Below are positions 25,136-35,131 of a stretch of DNA of 64,000 nucleotides, one piece after another. The notes under the pieces were generated by a model. The model did not search any database, was not told where the DNA came from, and was given only the letters and a program-made list of their open reading frames with translations. The position numbers were made by a program, and so were the translations under genes. The stretch is taken from assembly GCF_000003855.2 (NCBI RefSeq), contig NW_003101679.1:3303558-3367557 (forward strand). The letters are read 5' to 3'. The stretch's first letter is position 1. Each line of letters begins with the position of its first letter. Origin of the DNA: Blastomyces gilchristii SLH14081. Taxonomy: Eukaryota; Ascomycota; Eurotiomycetes; Onygenales; Ajellomycetaceae.

Positions 25136-25447
25136 TGTGACAGGCTGCGCCTGATCAATTATATAGACTATTCTGTACACTTCATAGATTCCTACCACCT
25201 CATTTCTGATCACTGATTCTCAGCTGCCATGAACATGTATGTTTCAATCACCAATCCTCGGCCGCTATGAATGCATGTATATTCTTCCACCCTGAAGCTC
25301 CACCGCGTACACCACCACATACATGTATAAATATTCACTTTGATTGCTGATTCTTGCACTTTCTCTTTCTTTCCTTCTCTAACATTTTTCTCTTTGTTAT
25401 ATAAGACCTATATATTATACCGATCTATTCGGTGTAGGCCTCTTACA
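25136..25447 (+). repeat. 3' LTR of A1
   Basis: 312 bp, same length as the 5' LTR, TGTGACAGGC to CCTCTTACA. It carries more substitutions than the 5' LTR. The differences between the two give the mutation signature described in the findings. Confidence 0.92.
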
Positions 25448-25452
25448 GTATC

Positions 25453-28400
25453 TGTTAGATCAGAAGTCATATCTTACTCTCATTATAAAAGAGCATCTGT
25501 TATCAAGTTCTGACTACTGAGATAGTAGTGTATTGTAAAATAACAGCAGCTTAAAAACTTAGATCATTATATCTGTTATTCAGTAAGTTTATAGATAGTT
25601 ATGAAGTACTTGAAATTCTTATAATCTGTGATTATCTTAAATTCAGAGATACTTCAAAGTTCAGAGTCTCATTCTTCTAGACAGTATATAATCATGAGAA
25701 GTGTCTTATCATAGATCTTATAGTTACATTCAGCAGGGCTTAAGTTCTTAGATATGAAGATATATAATTATAAAACATCTTTATCATTATATTGTAATAT
25801 AGCTCTCTCTGTAATATAGTCAGAGAAGTCAGCTTTAACAACTGTTTCACAGTCAGAGTCAAATATTATTAGTAGAGATATATTAATAAATATCTTCTTC
25901 ATCTGTATAAATGCAGCATCAGTGTTTACTGATCATTGAAATACTGAGTTCTTCTTAATAAGTTCTGTAAGTGATCTCATAATATCTGAGAAGTTTCTTA
26001 TAAATCACTGATAGAAGTTAGTAAATCTGATGAAGCTTCATACATTCTTCACAGTATATAAAGCTTCTCATTCAAGAATAGTGAAGACTTTCTCAGAATT
26101 TATTTAAATCTTCTTATCAGCTTCTATGATAAAATCTAGATATTTTGCACTCTTAACTTCAAAATTACATTTATTAATATCTATTAATAGTTCTGCTTCT
26201 TATAATGATTGTAATACTCTTCACACATGTTCTTGATATTCTTTTCTGAACTTATCAGTAAAGATGAGAATGTCATTGAGATATACAGATACAAATTTGT
26301 CAAGGAAATCTCAGAGTGCTCAGTTAATATACTTCTGAAATGTACTGAGAGCATTTGCTAGTTCAAAGAGTGCAACTACTCATTCAAGAGATTATAATAT
26401 GTTCAGAATACTATAAGTCATTCATCTTCTTCAGTGATACAGATCTTATGAAACACAGTGATAATATTTAGTTTATAAATTAATGAGCTTGTCTGATACA
26501 AGCTAGAGTTTAATTGATCAGAGATAAAGAATAGCAGTTCTTCTTAATTAATCTGTTCAATTCTTAATAGTTCACACAGAATCAGAGTTCTTCATCTGAT
26601 TTCTTTACAAAGAGAATAGAAGCTGCAGTAGAAGAGTTGCTAATATATATGAATTTCTTATTTAACAGATTATTGAGTGTCTTCTGAAGAAGAAGAAGTT
26701 CATCTTGAGATATATTATAAAGAAGATCTCATAGTGACTCAGAGTTCTTATTATTCTTCTTTTCTAACTTGATACTATGATTCACTTCTGAGTCTTGTAA
26801 AGAGAGTATATTCATAATATTATCTTATCAGAAGACATCTAGATATTTATGATATTATTGAGAGAGTTTTATGTGAGAATCTGTTATTGTAGTACAGAAT
26901 AACTTCTCTAGAGCTTTCTTGATATAAGTCAGACTGATGAAATAGATTGATACATGATTCTGCTATTAATGACGTTGTTAGTGATCTCATCAATGACTTC
27001 TTTTTCAGAGCATTTCATAAGCATTGACAGAGATCTGTGTAAGATTTATAGCCTTATAAATATCATCTTCATGAATTCATCAGGCAAGTCCTAGCATAAG
27101 ATTATAGTCAAGATTATCAACTTCATATGCATAGGCATCTTCACATTGATGTGCTTCAACATCTATGTCTAGTTTTATCACGTAACAGGTGTGAATGTCT
27201 TTTGAATCATCAAACTCTGTAAGGAGTTGAGATTTTGATAAGGGAATACACTGAAGATTATAACATCTTACAACTGAAGATTTAATCATTGTATAATAAC
27301 CTAGACTGCTGTCTATTATGCCTTTCATATTATATATATTATTAATCACAGTAGATACAAGAATTGTGTTCATTGTCATTTTCTGTTCAAATAATTGTCA
27401 TCTGACCTCTTCAAGATTCTGTTTAAAAATTTGAACAGAAGCTAATCTTTTCCCTGTTTCATCAGAGTGTTCTCATAGTTATCTTCTAAATCTTTCTTCA
27501 ATGCAATGTAGTTGATGTGAACAGATATTGATTCATTCTTTGAGTGAGAAGATACATAGACTGATCAGCAGTTGAAAGCAATGTGTTCTGATTAATTACA
27601 GTTGATGCACACTTCTTGTTAACATCAATCAGCAACTTCTTCAGAAGTGATCCCAGGAACTCAGAAGTCTGTTTAAACAGTGAAGACCCTTGCTTATACA
27701 TAGATAGTCAAGTCTACTCAGTTCATGACATCTGCATCATTGTTGTTATTTCTCAGCACAGGTGTATAAGTGACTGAGATGTAATATCTTCTATCACTGT
27801 TCTGTATACTCTTGAGCTTAATAAGACAGTCATTCAATATTCAGAGTTGTACATAAGTCTGGTCTTTGTCTATGCTTACAAGGGCCTGTAAGAGTTCAAA
27901 AGCTAATGTCTTCTTAAGTATACTAATATTCATTCAGTTCTTTCAAAATTGATCACCTACTTCTAGAATCTTAATATTGAAGTCAGGAATGAATGTTATA
28001 AGAGAAGTGTTTCTCTGTTAGACACTCTGTAATCAATCTAATACTTTCTGTTGCATAACAGTGTCTCAGAACAGAATATCAAGATATTTGATGATATTAT
28101 CAGATATTTACAGCACTGGTTCATATGCTTTCATTCATGAATGAAACTTCTGTTTTGTGTAATTCTTCAATCATTCATTGATATATCAATCTTGATTGAT
28201 TAGTGAATCAATGACATCTTCATCTACACTTAGTTTCATAAGCATTTCCAGCCTTTATAATGAGTAGAGAGTGAGATCAGAAGCATCAAAATATGTGAAA
28301 GTATTTAAGTGTTTCTTCAGCACTTGTATTATATTCATATTCAATTCTGTCAGTGTTGAAGTTACTTATACAGAGATTTCTAGTTGAGATAATTGTTGAA

Positions 28401-28480
28401 TTTCCTTGTATTAATGTTATTGAGTCACATGCATATCAGCTATCTATTACTATTGTAATTTCAACATTACTCAGAGTCAC
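25453..28480 (-). pseudogene. A2 gag and first half of pol, decayed
   Basis: Minus-strand homologue of A1 gag-pol. Zinc-knuckle region near 27580-27640, protease at 27379-27080 (MTMNTILVSTVINNIYNMKG, then GIIDSSLGYYTMI), reverse transcriptase around 26650-26040, RNase H to the A1 insertion. The remaining pol lies at 18030-19682. Numerous stops. Confidence 0.75.
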
Positions 28481-28802
28481 TGTGATATTGTATTTATACT
28501 CACATTCAAGAGTTCTTCTATATTATTATTAGACATGATTATATCATTTATCAGATATGTGATATCTGTGAAATCTGAAGAAGTGTAATTATATGAATAT
28601 CTTATACATCTAGAGTGTCAGAACTCTCAGGTCTTTCACTGACATTCTCTTTATAAGATCTTGTTACAGGGTCAGAGTGACTGATGAGTAAGCTTCTATC
28701 TGAGACCTTGATATTCACTTAACTGTTTAATTATTTTTTCTATTTCTTACATATTATTACACATTCAGATATCTTCTCAATGAGTAATCATTTCTAATGA
28801 GG

Positions 28803-29116
28803 AAACAATGAACATTTTTCAAGTGTAAGAGGCCTACGCTGAATAGATCAGTATAATATATATAGGTCTTATATAACAAAGTGAAAAACATTAAAGAAGA
28901 AAAAGAAAGAAAAAGTGTGAGAATTAGTGATCAGAGTGAATATTTATACACATACACAGTGTGTACGCGGTGGAGCTTCAGGGTGGAAGAATAGGAATTC
29001 TGTGGGTTTTTCAGCTGAGGATCAGTGATTGAGAATGACCGAGAATCGGAGCTTTCAGCGGAATCTATAAAGTATAAAGAAATAGTCTATATAATGATCG
29101 GGCGCAGCCCGCCAGA
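28803..29116 (-). repeat. Right (5') LTR of A2
   Basis: Reverse complement of the A1 LTR, from about AGTGTAAGAGGCCTACGC to CGGGCGCAGCCCGCCAGA. The outer edge (about 28960-29116) keeps many CpG and GG pairs, whereas the inner body of A2 does not. Confidence 0.85.
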
Positions 29117-29138
29117 CTTTCTTACCTTTATTATTAAT

Positions 29139-30240
29139 ATGATATCTCAACTCTGTGATTTCATTATCATTGAGATTGTACATCTTCTTAAGAATAATTA
29201 TATATCTGCTGAGATTATATAAAGTATTGATTATTATCTGACTACTGTATATTAAATTTAATGAAATCTTTACTGCTTTAAAACTGCTAGAAAATCTCAT
29301 TTAATATACAGTGTAAAGTCAAAGATCACATCAGATATCTTATCAGAATTAAAGAATATTTTCAAGATATATTCAACTATATATCATAATAAGACTGTCT
29401 ACTTTATGAAGAATAAATTTAATATTGATATTCACTCACGGTCAATATCTAGATTATTGAAGAAACTGAATTTAATATAAAAGAAGATGATTAATATTTT
29501 AATTAAATATTATTTAATATATAGAATTTACTAATTTATTAGTTCTATAATATAAAATAACCTCATAGTCACTTAATATAATGAAGAACTTCAAGCTGAA
29601 TAATATATTTAACTCACTCAGTATCTCTCTGATCAACAGATCTTTTTAAATGAGAGTACTGTGAATAAATATATAGTAGATTAATGATATGAATAATCAA
29701 GCAGAGAATTTTCTTATTATATTACAAGACTCTGTAAATAATCTTGAAAATAATTAATCTTATCTATGATAACTGTTAATAAATATCTTGATTATAATAT
29801 ATATCAGAGATTCTACAATACAGAGAGGTTTAATGAGTTGTTATATATTCAGATACTACTTAAATATCAACAGAGTTATTACTACTTAGTGATAAATAAT
29901 TGCAATACTTATTGATCTCAAGAATTGAAGAATCTTTGCAGAGATGCAGATATTGAACTATTATTCTTATCATTATATTCATCTGACTATAATTCTATAG
30001 AGGAGTCTTTTCACGCGTTGAAGAAATGAATTAGAAGATATAGAGATCAGTTAGATACTCAGTTTAATAAAGATTTTAAAGCTTGTTTACATCATGCAGT
30101 TGAGAACATTATGAGAATAAAAGATCTAAAAGAATATTTCAGATCTGCTCATGTAGAATAGTATTATAATAATCAGAAAGATTCAGATTGCAATTCATTT
30201 AACTATAATACAGATTTAGAGATTGAAGCAGTATGAGGTC
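29139..30240 (+). pseudogene. Tc1/mariner transposase (copy B), decayed
   Basis: Starts MISQLCDFIIIEIVHLLKNN right after the TIR, an N-terminal helix-turn-helix-like part. A former FLDES-type catalytic block reads FLNESTVN near 29640. LVINNCNTYWSQELKNLC (former MDNCPTH) lies at about 29885-29940, and LFLSLYSSDYNSIEESF with KKWIRRYRD at about 29955-30050, the conserved DDE_3 end of Tc1/mariner enzymes. It is about the usual 300-350 codons. Stops TAA/TAG/TGA interrupt it at many points. Confidence 0.78.
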
Positions 30241-30619
30241 TGCTCTTATCACTATGAGTAGTTAATAAAGATGATTTGAATTTCTGTCATTTTGCCTGCT
30301 ATAATTAACTTTTTAATCCATCTCTTATAATTTGAAATATACTCTTCTTAATATTCATATCAAGTAACTGTTCTCTTGTCAATATCTGTAGATAATTCAA
30401 TTGAGATTCTTTGTTCTGAAGAATGAACTTAGCATCTAACAAATCAGAAGCTTTATTAGGTCTTCAGATTGTTAATCATTTAAAGTATTCATCAAAGAAT
30501 AAATCTGCTTATTCACTAAATTGAGATATTGAACTGCTTTGAATTGAAGATGAATTTAATGAAGTCAACAGCAGAATCAATGAAGAGTGTAACAGTGAAT
30601 TCAATGAAGAATTCAACAG

Positions 30620-31924
30620 CGAATTCAATTAAGAGTTTGATAAAAGATTTGATAGCAGATCTGAATATGAATGATAATGAGATTGCGAATTCAGTTCTTC
30701 TATTTCTTTCATCATATATTTCATCATCATCACATTGATTATCTCACTTGAAAATGCTATATTTAATGAAGTTGAAGCTGCTGAAGCTGAAGAAGGAAAT
30801 ATAACTACTGACAATTGAGAAGTCTGTATAGAAGAACTAAATGTAGAAGTTATAGATTCATTCTTCTAATTCTTCTTCTTCTTTTTACTTATTAATTATA
30901 TTATCATCTTTCTTGAAGAAGTCTCAATCATTGCTTTGTTATGTTTAGTATTATCTATTCAACTTGTCATCTCACTACTCAGCAGTTGAATATGAGTATT
31001 ATTATATACTATTCAGCAAGTGCTCTGCTCAAAGTTATAACAATTTATCTTTTGACAATGTCATTGAGCAGTTATCTCATATTCAACCTGCAAAGAATCT
31101 TATTTCTTTGATTATCAATTTCAAACCTTCTTCAGTTATTAACTTATGACTGTGATTCTTGAACATGTAGATAGCTTTTTATCATTGAATATTTCATAAA
31201 TTTAAGAGAATTTGACAGAATTGTGATAAGAATTGCAGAATGATGAGATTGTTTCTTCTTTAATATCAAGAGCTCTTTTTAATGTCAATATCTGAGTTTT
31301 TAATTGTCAATTTAACACTTCAATAAAAGCTGCAGAACTGTATATTACAGATGTGTTTAAAAAAAGTATTGAAATATTAAGAAGATTGAAAGAAGAAATG
31401 ACTTTAATAGTAAGATCACTCATCTTCTTCTTATATAACTTCTTCAAAAGATTAACTATTCTCTTTCAATTCTTCTTCTTCTCAATAGTGATTTTATTGA
31501 TCTGAAATTCACATTTGTATAATGTGATAACAGCTGTATAATCTACAACTTTCATCTTCTTGCAGATCTACTTTGTAATATACTTCTTAGCTATCTTTCC
31601 TACAGTATATTGAATATCAAAGAAGCTGACAGTTGAATCATTTACTAAGACAGTTCAGTATTTAATCTTAACCGAATTTTTTATCTCATTAATAATCACC
31701 TGTTCATACAATCTATATGAGATATCAGACTCAGATGTAGAGATTCATGAATATTAAGAATTCTCAGACTGAGTCTTTATATTCTTCTTATTCACCTGCT
31801 TCTTCATCTCATCATTAACTGAAATCTCGTCATTATCCGGAACTTCTGACAGATAGTTTGAGAAGACTGAGGCATAGAGTAGAAGTCCTTGTATAAGCTT
31901 ACAAAGTAGCAGAACAGCAGACAT
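30620..31924 (-). pseudogene. Second ORF of Tc1/mariner copy B, convergent with the transposase
   Basis: Minus-strand reading from just inside the right TIR. The start codon of copy A is mutated here to ATA, with an ATG at 31924. Recognisable runs: YRLYEQVIINEIKN, IYSSAAFIEVLN, LKTQILTLKRALDIKEETIS (coiled-coil-like), and near the end IFPSSASAASTSLNIAF, also in copy A. I do not recognise the family. A DNA-binding or accessory role is possible but unsupported. Confidence 0.5.
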
Positions 31925-31964
31925 TGTAAGATATATTAAAAAAGAGTTGATTAATATATATGAA

Positions 31965-32147
31965 TTTGATGATAAAGATAAGAAAGACGCGTATTTAAAT
32001 GATATTTAATTGTAAAAAACATGTATTGAATGATATTGAATAATTCTAGAAAAATGCGAATATTTTGATTTTTTAATGATATTTTGCTATTAATTTTTAG
32101 AGAGAGCTGGGAAAATTCTATTTTCATAAGTAATATATTTATCATAA
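31965..32147. repeat. Right TIR of Tc1/mariner copy B
   Basis: About 185 bp, inverted relative to 14235-14410/29122-29135, with the same blocks as the copy A TIR (AGAATTTTCCCAGC, AAATACGCGTCTTTCTTA). Flanked by TA at 32148-32149. Confidence 0.82.
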
Positions 32148-32149
32148 TA

Positions 32150-32456
32150 ATCTCATTGATATTTAAGCAGTATTCAGATACATAAAAACTCATTAATCTC
32201 TCTATATTGTAGAATCTCTGATATATATTATAATTAAGATATTTATTAACAGTTATTATAAATAAGATTGATTACCTTCAAGATTATTTACAGAGTCTTT
32301 GAATATGATAAGGAAATTCTCTGCTTGATTATTTATATCATCAATCTATCATATATTTGTTTATAGTACTCTGATTCAAAAGGATCAGTTAATCAGTGAG
32401 ATACTAAGTGAGTTAAATATATTATTCAGCTCAAAGTTTTTCATTATATTAAGTAG
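32150..32456 (-). mobile_element. Tc1/mariner copy A, second segment
   Basis: Reverse complement of the middle of the transposase (matching 29560-29880 of copy B) and the direct continuation of copy A across the copy B insertion. Ends at AGTAG where the next retrotransposon begins. The remainder of copy A was not found in the window. Confidence 0.8.
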
Positions 32457-33436
32457 TGTGGCGGGCTACGCCCGATTATATAGATCATTTCACTACACTT
32501 CATGAATTCCTGCTGAAAGCCCCGCTTATCAGCCTCTCTGATCATCAGTCATTCCTGCTGAAAGCTTCAATTCTCAGCTGAAAACTCATGTCAGAGCTTC
32601 TATTCTCCCGCCCCGGAGCTTCATCTCATACATGTATAAATATCTGTTCTGATTATACTCTTTTCCTTCTCTCTTTTTTCTTCTCTAATGTTTTCTACTT
32701 TTGTTATATAGGTTCTATATCTAATGTCAATCTCTTTAGTGTAGGTCTCTTATACCTAAAAAATGTTCAATGTCTTCTTATTAGAAATAATTACTTATTA
32801 AAAAGATATCTAAATGTGTAACAATACATGATAATAAGAAAATGAATAATTACAGACTAGCTAAGCAGATACTGAGTCTCTGCTAAATAGATAGAAGCTT
32901 GCTTATCAGCTGCTCTGTCTCTGTAATAAGATCTTATAAAGAGAATATCAGTGAAAGATCTGAGAGTTCGGACATCTTAGAGGTATGAAATATTTATATG
33001 AATACACTTCTTCTGATTCTGAAGAACTTTCAAATGCAGATACTGTATATTTATTGAATGATATAGCTATGTTTACTGATAATATAAGAGAACTCTTAAA
33101 TATAAGCATAGATACAGTACTGCAGTGACTTTAAACAATGTTGATATTATAGCAGCAGCAGATAGCTGATATACATGTGAATTAATAACATTAATATAAA
33201 GAAATTCAATGATTAACTCAATAAGAAATCTCTATACAGACAGTTTCAACACAGACTGAATCAGAGATAAATATAATACAAGTTTTAAAGAAATATTTAG
33301 ATGTCTCTGCATATTTTAATACTTCTGACCTCACTCTCTACCTGTCATAAAGATTGGACATACTTGTGAAACTAAGTGTAGACAGAGATGTCATTGATTT
33401 ATTAACTAATTAAAATTAATAAATTAATAATTGATT
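32457..33436 (+). mobile_element. Ty3/gypsy A3, 5' LTR and start of gag only
   Basis: LTR 32457-32754 (TGTGGCGGGCTACGCCCG to TCTCTTATA), diverged from A1 in its middle. It is followed by leader and gag sequence matching A1 20000-20690. The homology stops near 33436, where GC-richer sequence begins. It may be one broken element together with the integrase fragment at 37980-38755. Confidence 0.8.
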
Positions 33437-33990
33437 GATGACAACCGCTCCACCACGAACTCGCTCGATTTTTCGAATAAGAACCCGCCGATAGATCCAT
33501 TGAAAAGCCCTTGATCATACGAGCATTTTGACCCCATCGCCGACCGCATACCCCGTGTGGTGGTGGAGTTATCCAGCCAAACATGAACCAGACATTGTTC
33601 GAAACTCCTGTGTTGGATTATCCCCCGTTCACCCCTACCACACCACAACCCCGGGCCAAATTGTCATACAAATTGTAAGGTGAAGAGACCTAGTCATATG
33701 CGCCAATCTTCTTGATTTTGGAAGATCCTCAATCTGTAATTGTGAAGATATCTGAGAAGTGATCTCTGCGAAAATCCTGTTCATCTTTGATGTTTCAAAA
33801 CATCAATGCCAAGTCCCACCCTTGTACCGCCCTTTCCAATCTGGCCCATTCTCAGCAGAAAAATACAAAAAGATATCTTGACAACAGTATTCAACACATA
33901 ATCAGCAGACAACAAGTCAACAGCATATTAACAATTATAAAATCAGTATACTTCAAGATCTCACTGAGCCTTTGATTCCTGCACAGTGAG
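33437..33990. other. GC-richer stretch of unknown origin
   Basis: Composition is normal for the host, with many CG and GG pairs, in contrast to both sides. Two short overlapping frames on the minus strand cover part of it (for example with FGWITPPPHGVCGRRWG), but no family is recognised. A small perfect hairpin GATGTTT/AAACATC lies at about 33788-33803. Candidates: an unmutated short element, or host DNA captured between transposon pieces. Confidence 0.45.
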
Positions 33991-34825
33991 ATATATTAAA
34001 TCTAGTTTTAATATCTCAATATTCAATAGATTCTGTAAGAAATTGAGAACAGTAATACTAGATTTCTATTGAATTTGAGAATTAACTCTATATTAATATA
34101 ATCATTGATAAAGTCTTCTATTTTGAGATATAAATAACCAGTTTCTCTACATCCTGCTGACAATATTTATATTATTATATAGAAATAGACTTATATTCTC
34201 TATAATATCAAGACTCTGAAGAGAGAAAGTCTTGATAGAGAGTATACAGTAGTGTATATCTTAGCAGTTTCTATCTCATTCTTCTACAGCAGTTAATGTA
34301 AAAAAAAGATCTTAGAAATAGTTTTTTACTTCTCTTGAAAAAGTAAGATATTTTTCTCTGAATTTTATACAATATTATTACAAAGAATTAAAAGCAGAGT
34401 TATTTTCTATCATAATTTCACATTCTGTTAAGTAAGAATTTCTTTTTCAGTGACTGAAGAGCTTTCATTAATACTTAATTCTTTTTTACACTCTTTATTA
34501 ACTGATTTGAGTTGCACACTTGTTGTGGGAGAAGAATTGAATAATTTAGAATAAAATTAAATAGTTTTTATTAATTTCTCTGTAAAAAATTGATTTATTT
34601 TTTATCAGTTTTTCTCTCAAAAACTGTCATATTATATGATTTATTATCAATTAATATCATACTGTTTCTCACTGTATTTCAAGAAAGAGATTGTAAAGAT
34701 TTTATTGATTTATCTCAAAAATCAATTTTAGTTTATTAGATTCTCTTTAAAAATCTAATTTAGTTACTGAACTAGTGTGAAAAAAATCAGGTGTTTTATA
34801 CACAAAAGTCTTTTATTCTTCTTTT
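33991..34825. other. AT-rich sequence upstream of LINE copy 3, probably its 5' UTR in part
   Basis: No coding frame of interest. An inverted pair (GAGATAT...ATATCTC type) occurs near 33988-34017. The limit between the LINE 5' end and older sequence cannot be set because no other copy in the window reaches this far 5'. Confidence 0.4.
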
Positions 34826-34961
34826 GAAATAGTCTGATCAACTTTTCAATTGAAAACAGACTTAGAATTCTCTTAATTGAAACAGTCTGATTAACTTTTC
34901 AATTCAAAAGAGTTCAACAAATCTCTCAATTGAAACAGTCTGATCAACTTTTCATTGAGTG
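34826..34961 (+). repeat. Three 53-bp tandem repeats before LINE ORF1
   Basis: Units start at 34826, 34879 and 34932 with a shared core GAAACAGTCTGATCAACTTT (one or two changes each), a period of exactly 53 bp. The third ends 7 bp before the ORF1 ATG at 34968. Tandem monomers in a LINE 5' UTR can act as internal promoter units; this is inference by analogy. Confidence 0.75.
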
Positions 34962-35067
34962 ATAACAATGAGTTCAAAAATACAGTCAGTTGATATGAAA
35001 AAAGATGCTTTCTCAAATGCTATTTCTGAGATTCAAATTCTGAAGAGACGAAAGAAAGAAGAAGTAG

Positions 35068-35131
35068 TTAGATAGATGTTATAGTCTCTGACTGCATACA
35101 TCTATAATTGAAGAATAATAATAATAATAAT
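35068..35131 (+). mobile_element. 64-bp LINE tail inserted in LINE copy 3
   Basis: A piece of LINE 3' end only: the last about 40 bp of unique sequence after the 3' hairpin plus (TAA)n. It interrupts ORF1 of copy 3 between AAAGAAGAAGTAG (35055-35067) and AAAGAAGAAATAG (35132-35144), a 13-bp duplication with one change. The same place is uninterrupted in copy 1 (about positions 10-35). Confidence 0.85.

Larger units (their letters stand above)
19688..25447 (+). mobile_element. Ty3/gypsy chromodomain retrotransposon A1, complete, plus strand
   Basis: Complete structure of 5760 bp: LTR 19688-19999, gag, pol, a purine-rich tract (AAAGAGAGAAG, about 25121-25131), LTR 25136-25447. A five-base duplication GTATC flanks it (19683-19687 and 25448-25452). 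It interrupts the integrase region of A2. Order protease, reverse transcriptase, RNase H, integrase, chromodomain is that of chromodomain-bearing Ty3/gypsy elements. In-frame stops throughout, mostly TGA at Trp positions, so inactive. Confidence 0.93.
14411..29116 (-). mobile_element. Ty3/gypsy chromodomain retrotransposon A2, minus strand, with two nested insertions
   Basis: Flanked by CTTTC on both sides (14406-14410 and 29117-29121). The left LTR (14411-14440 plus 17751-18019) is split by a LINE; the right LTR is about 28803-29116. Between them, on the minus strand, lie gag (28480-27580), protease (27379-27080), reverse transcriptase and RNase H (26700-25460), then integrase and chromodomain (19680-18030). 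These are split by element A1, which sits between 19688 and 25447. Same family as A1 by sequence throughout. All genes carry stops. Confidence 0.88.
14235..32147 (+). mobile_element. Tc1/mariner-like copy B, inserted in copy A and itself holding later insertions
   Basis: Left tip TTATGATGAATATATTAC at 14235; right tip, read in reverse, TTATGATAAATATATTAC ending at 32147. TA flanks both ends (14233-14234 and 32148-32149), and the flanks are adjacent in the transposase of copy A, which proves the insertion. Own sequence: 14235-14410 and 29122-32147, about 3.2 kb. TIRs are about 185 bp. The transposase is on the plus strand (29139-30240) and a second ORF runs towards it on the minus strand (31924-30620). 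Confidence 0.85.
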
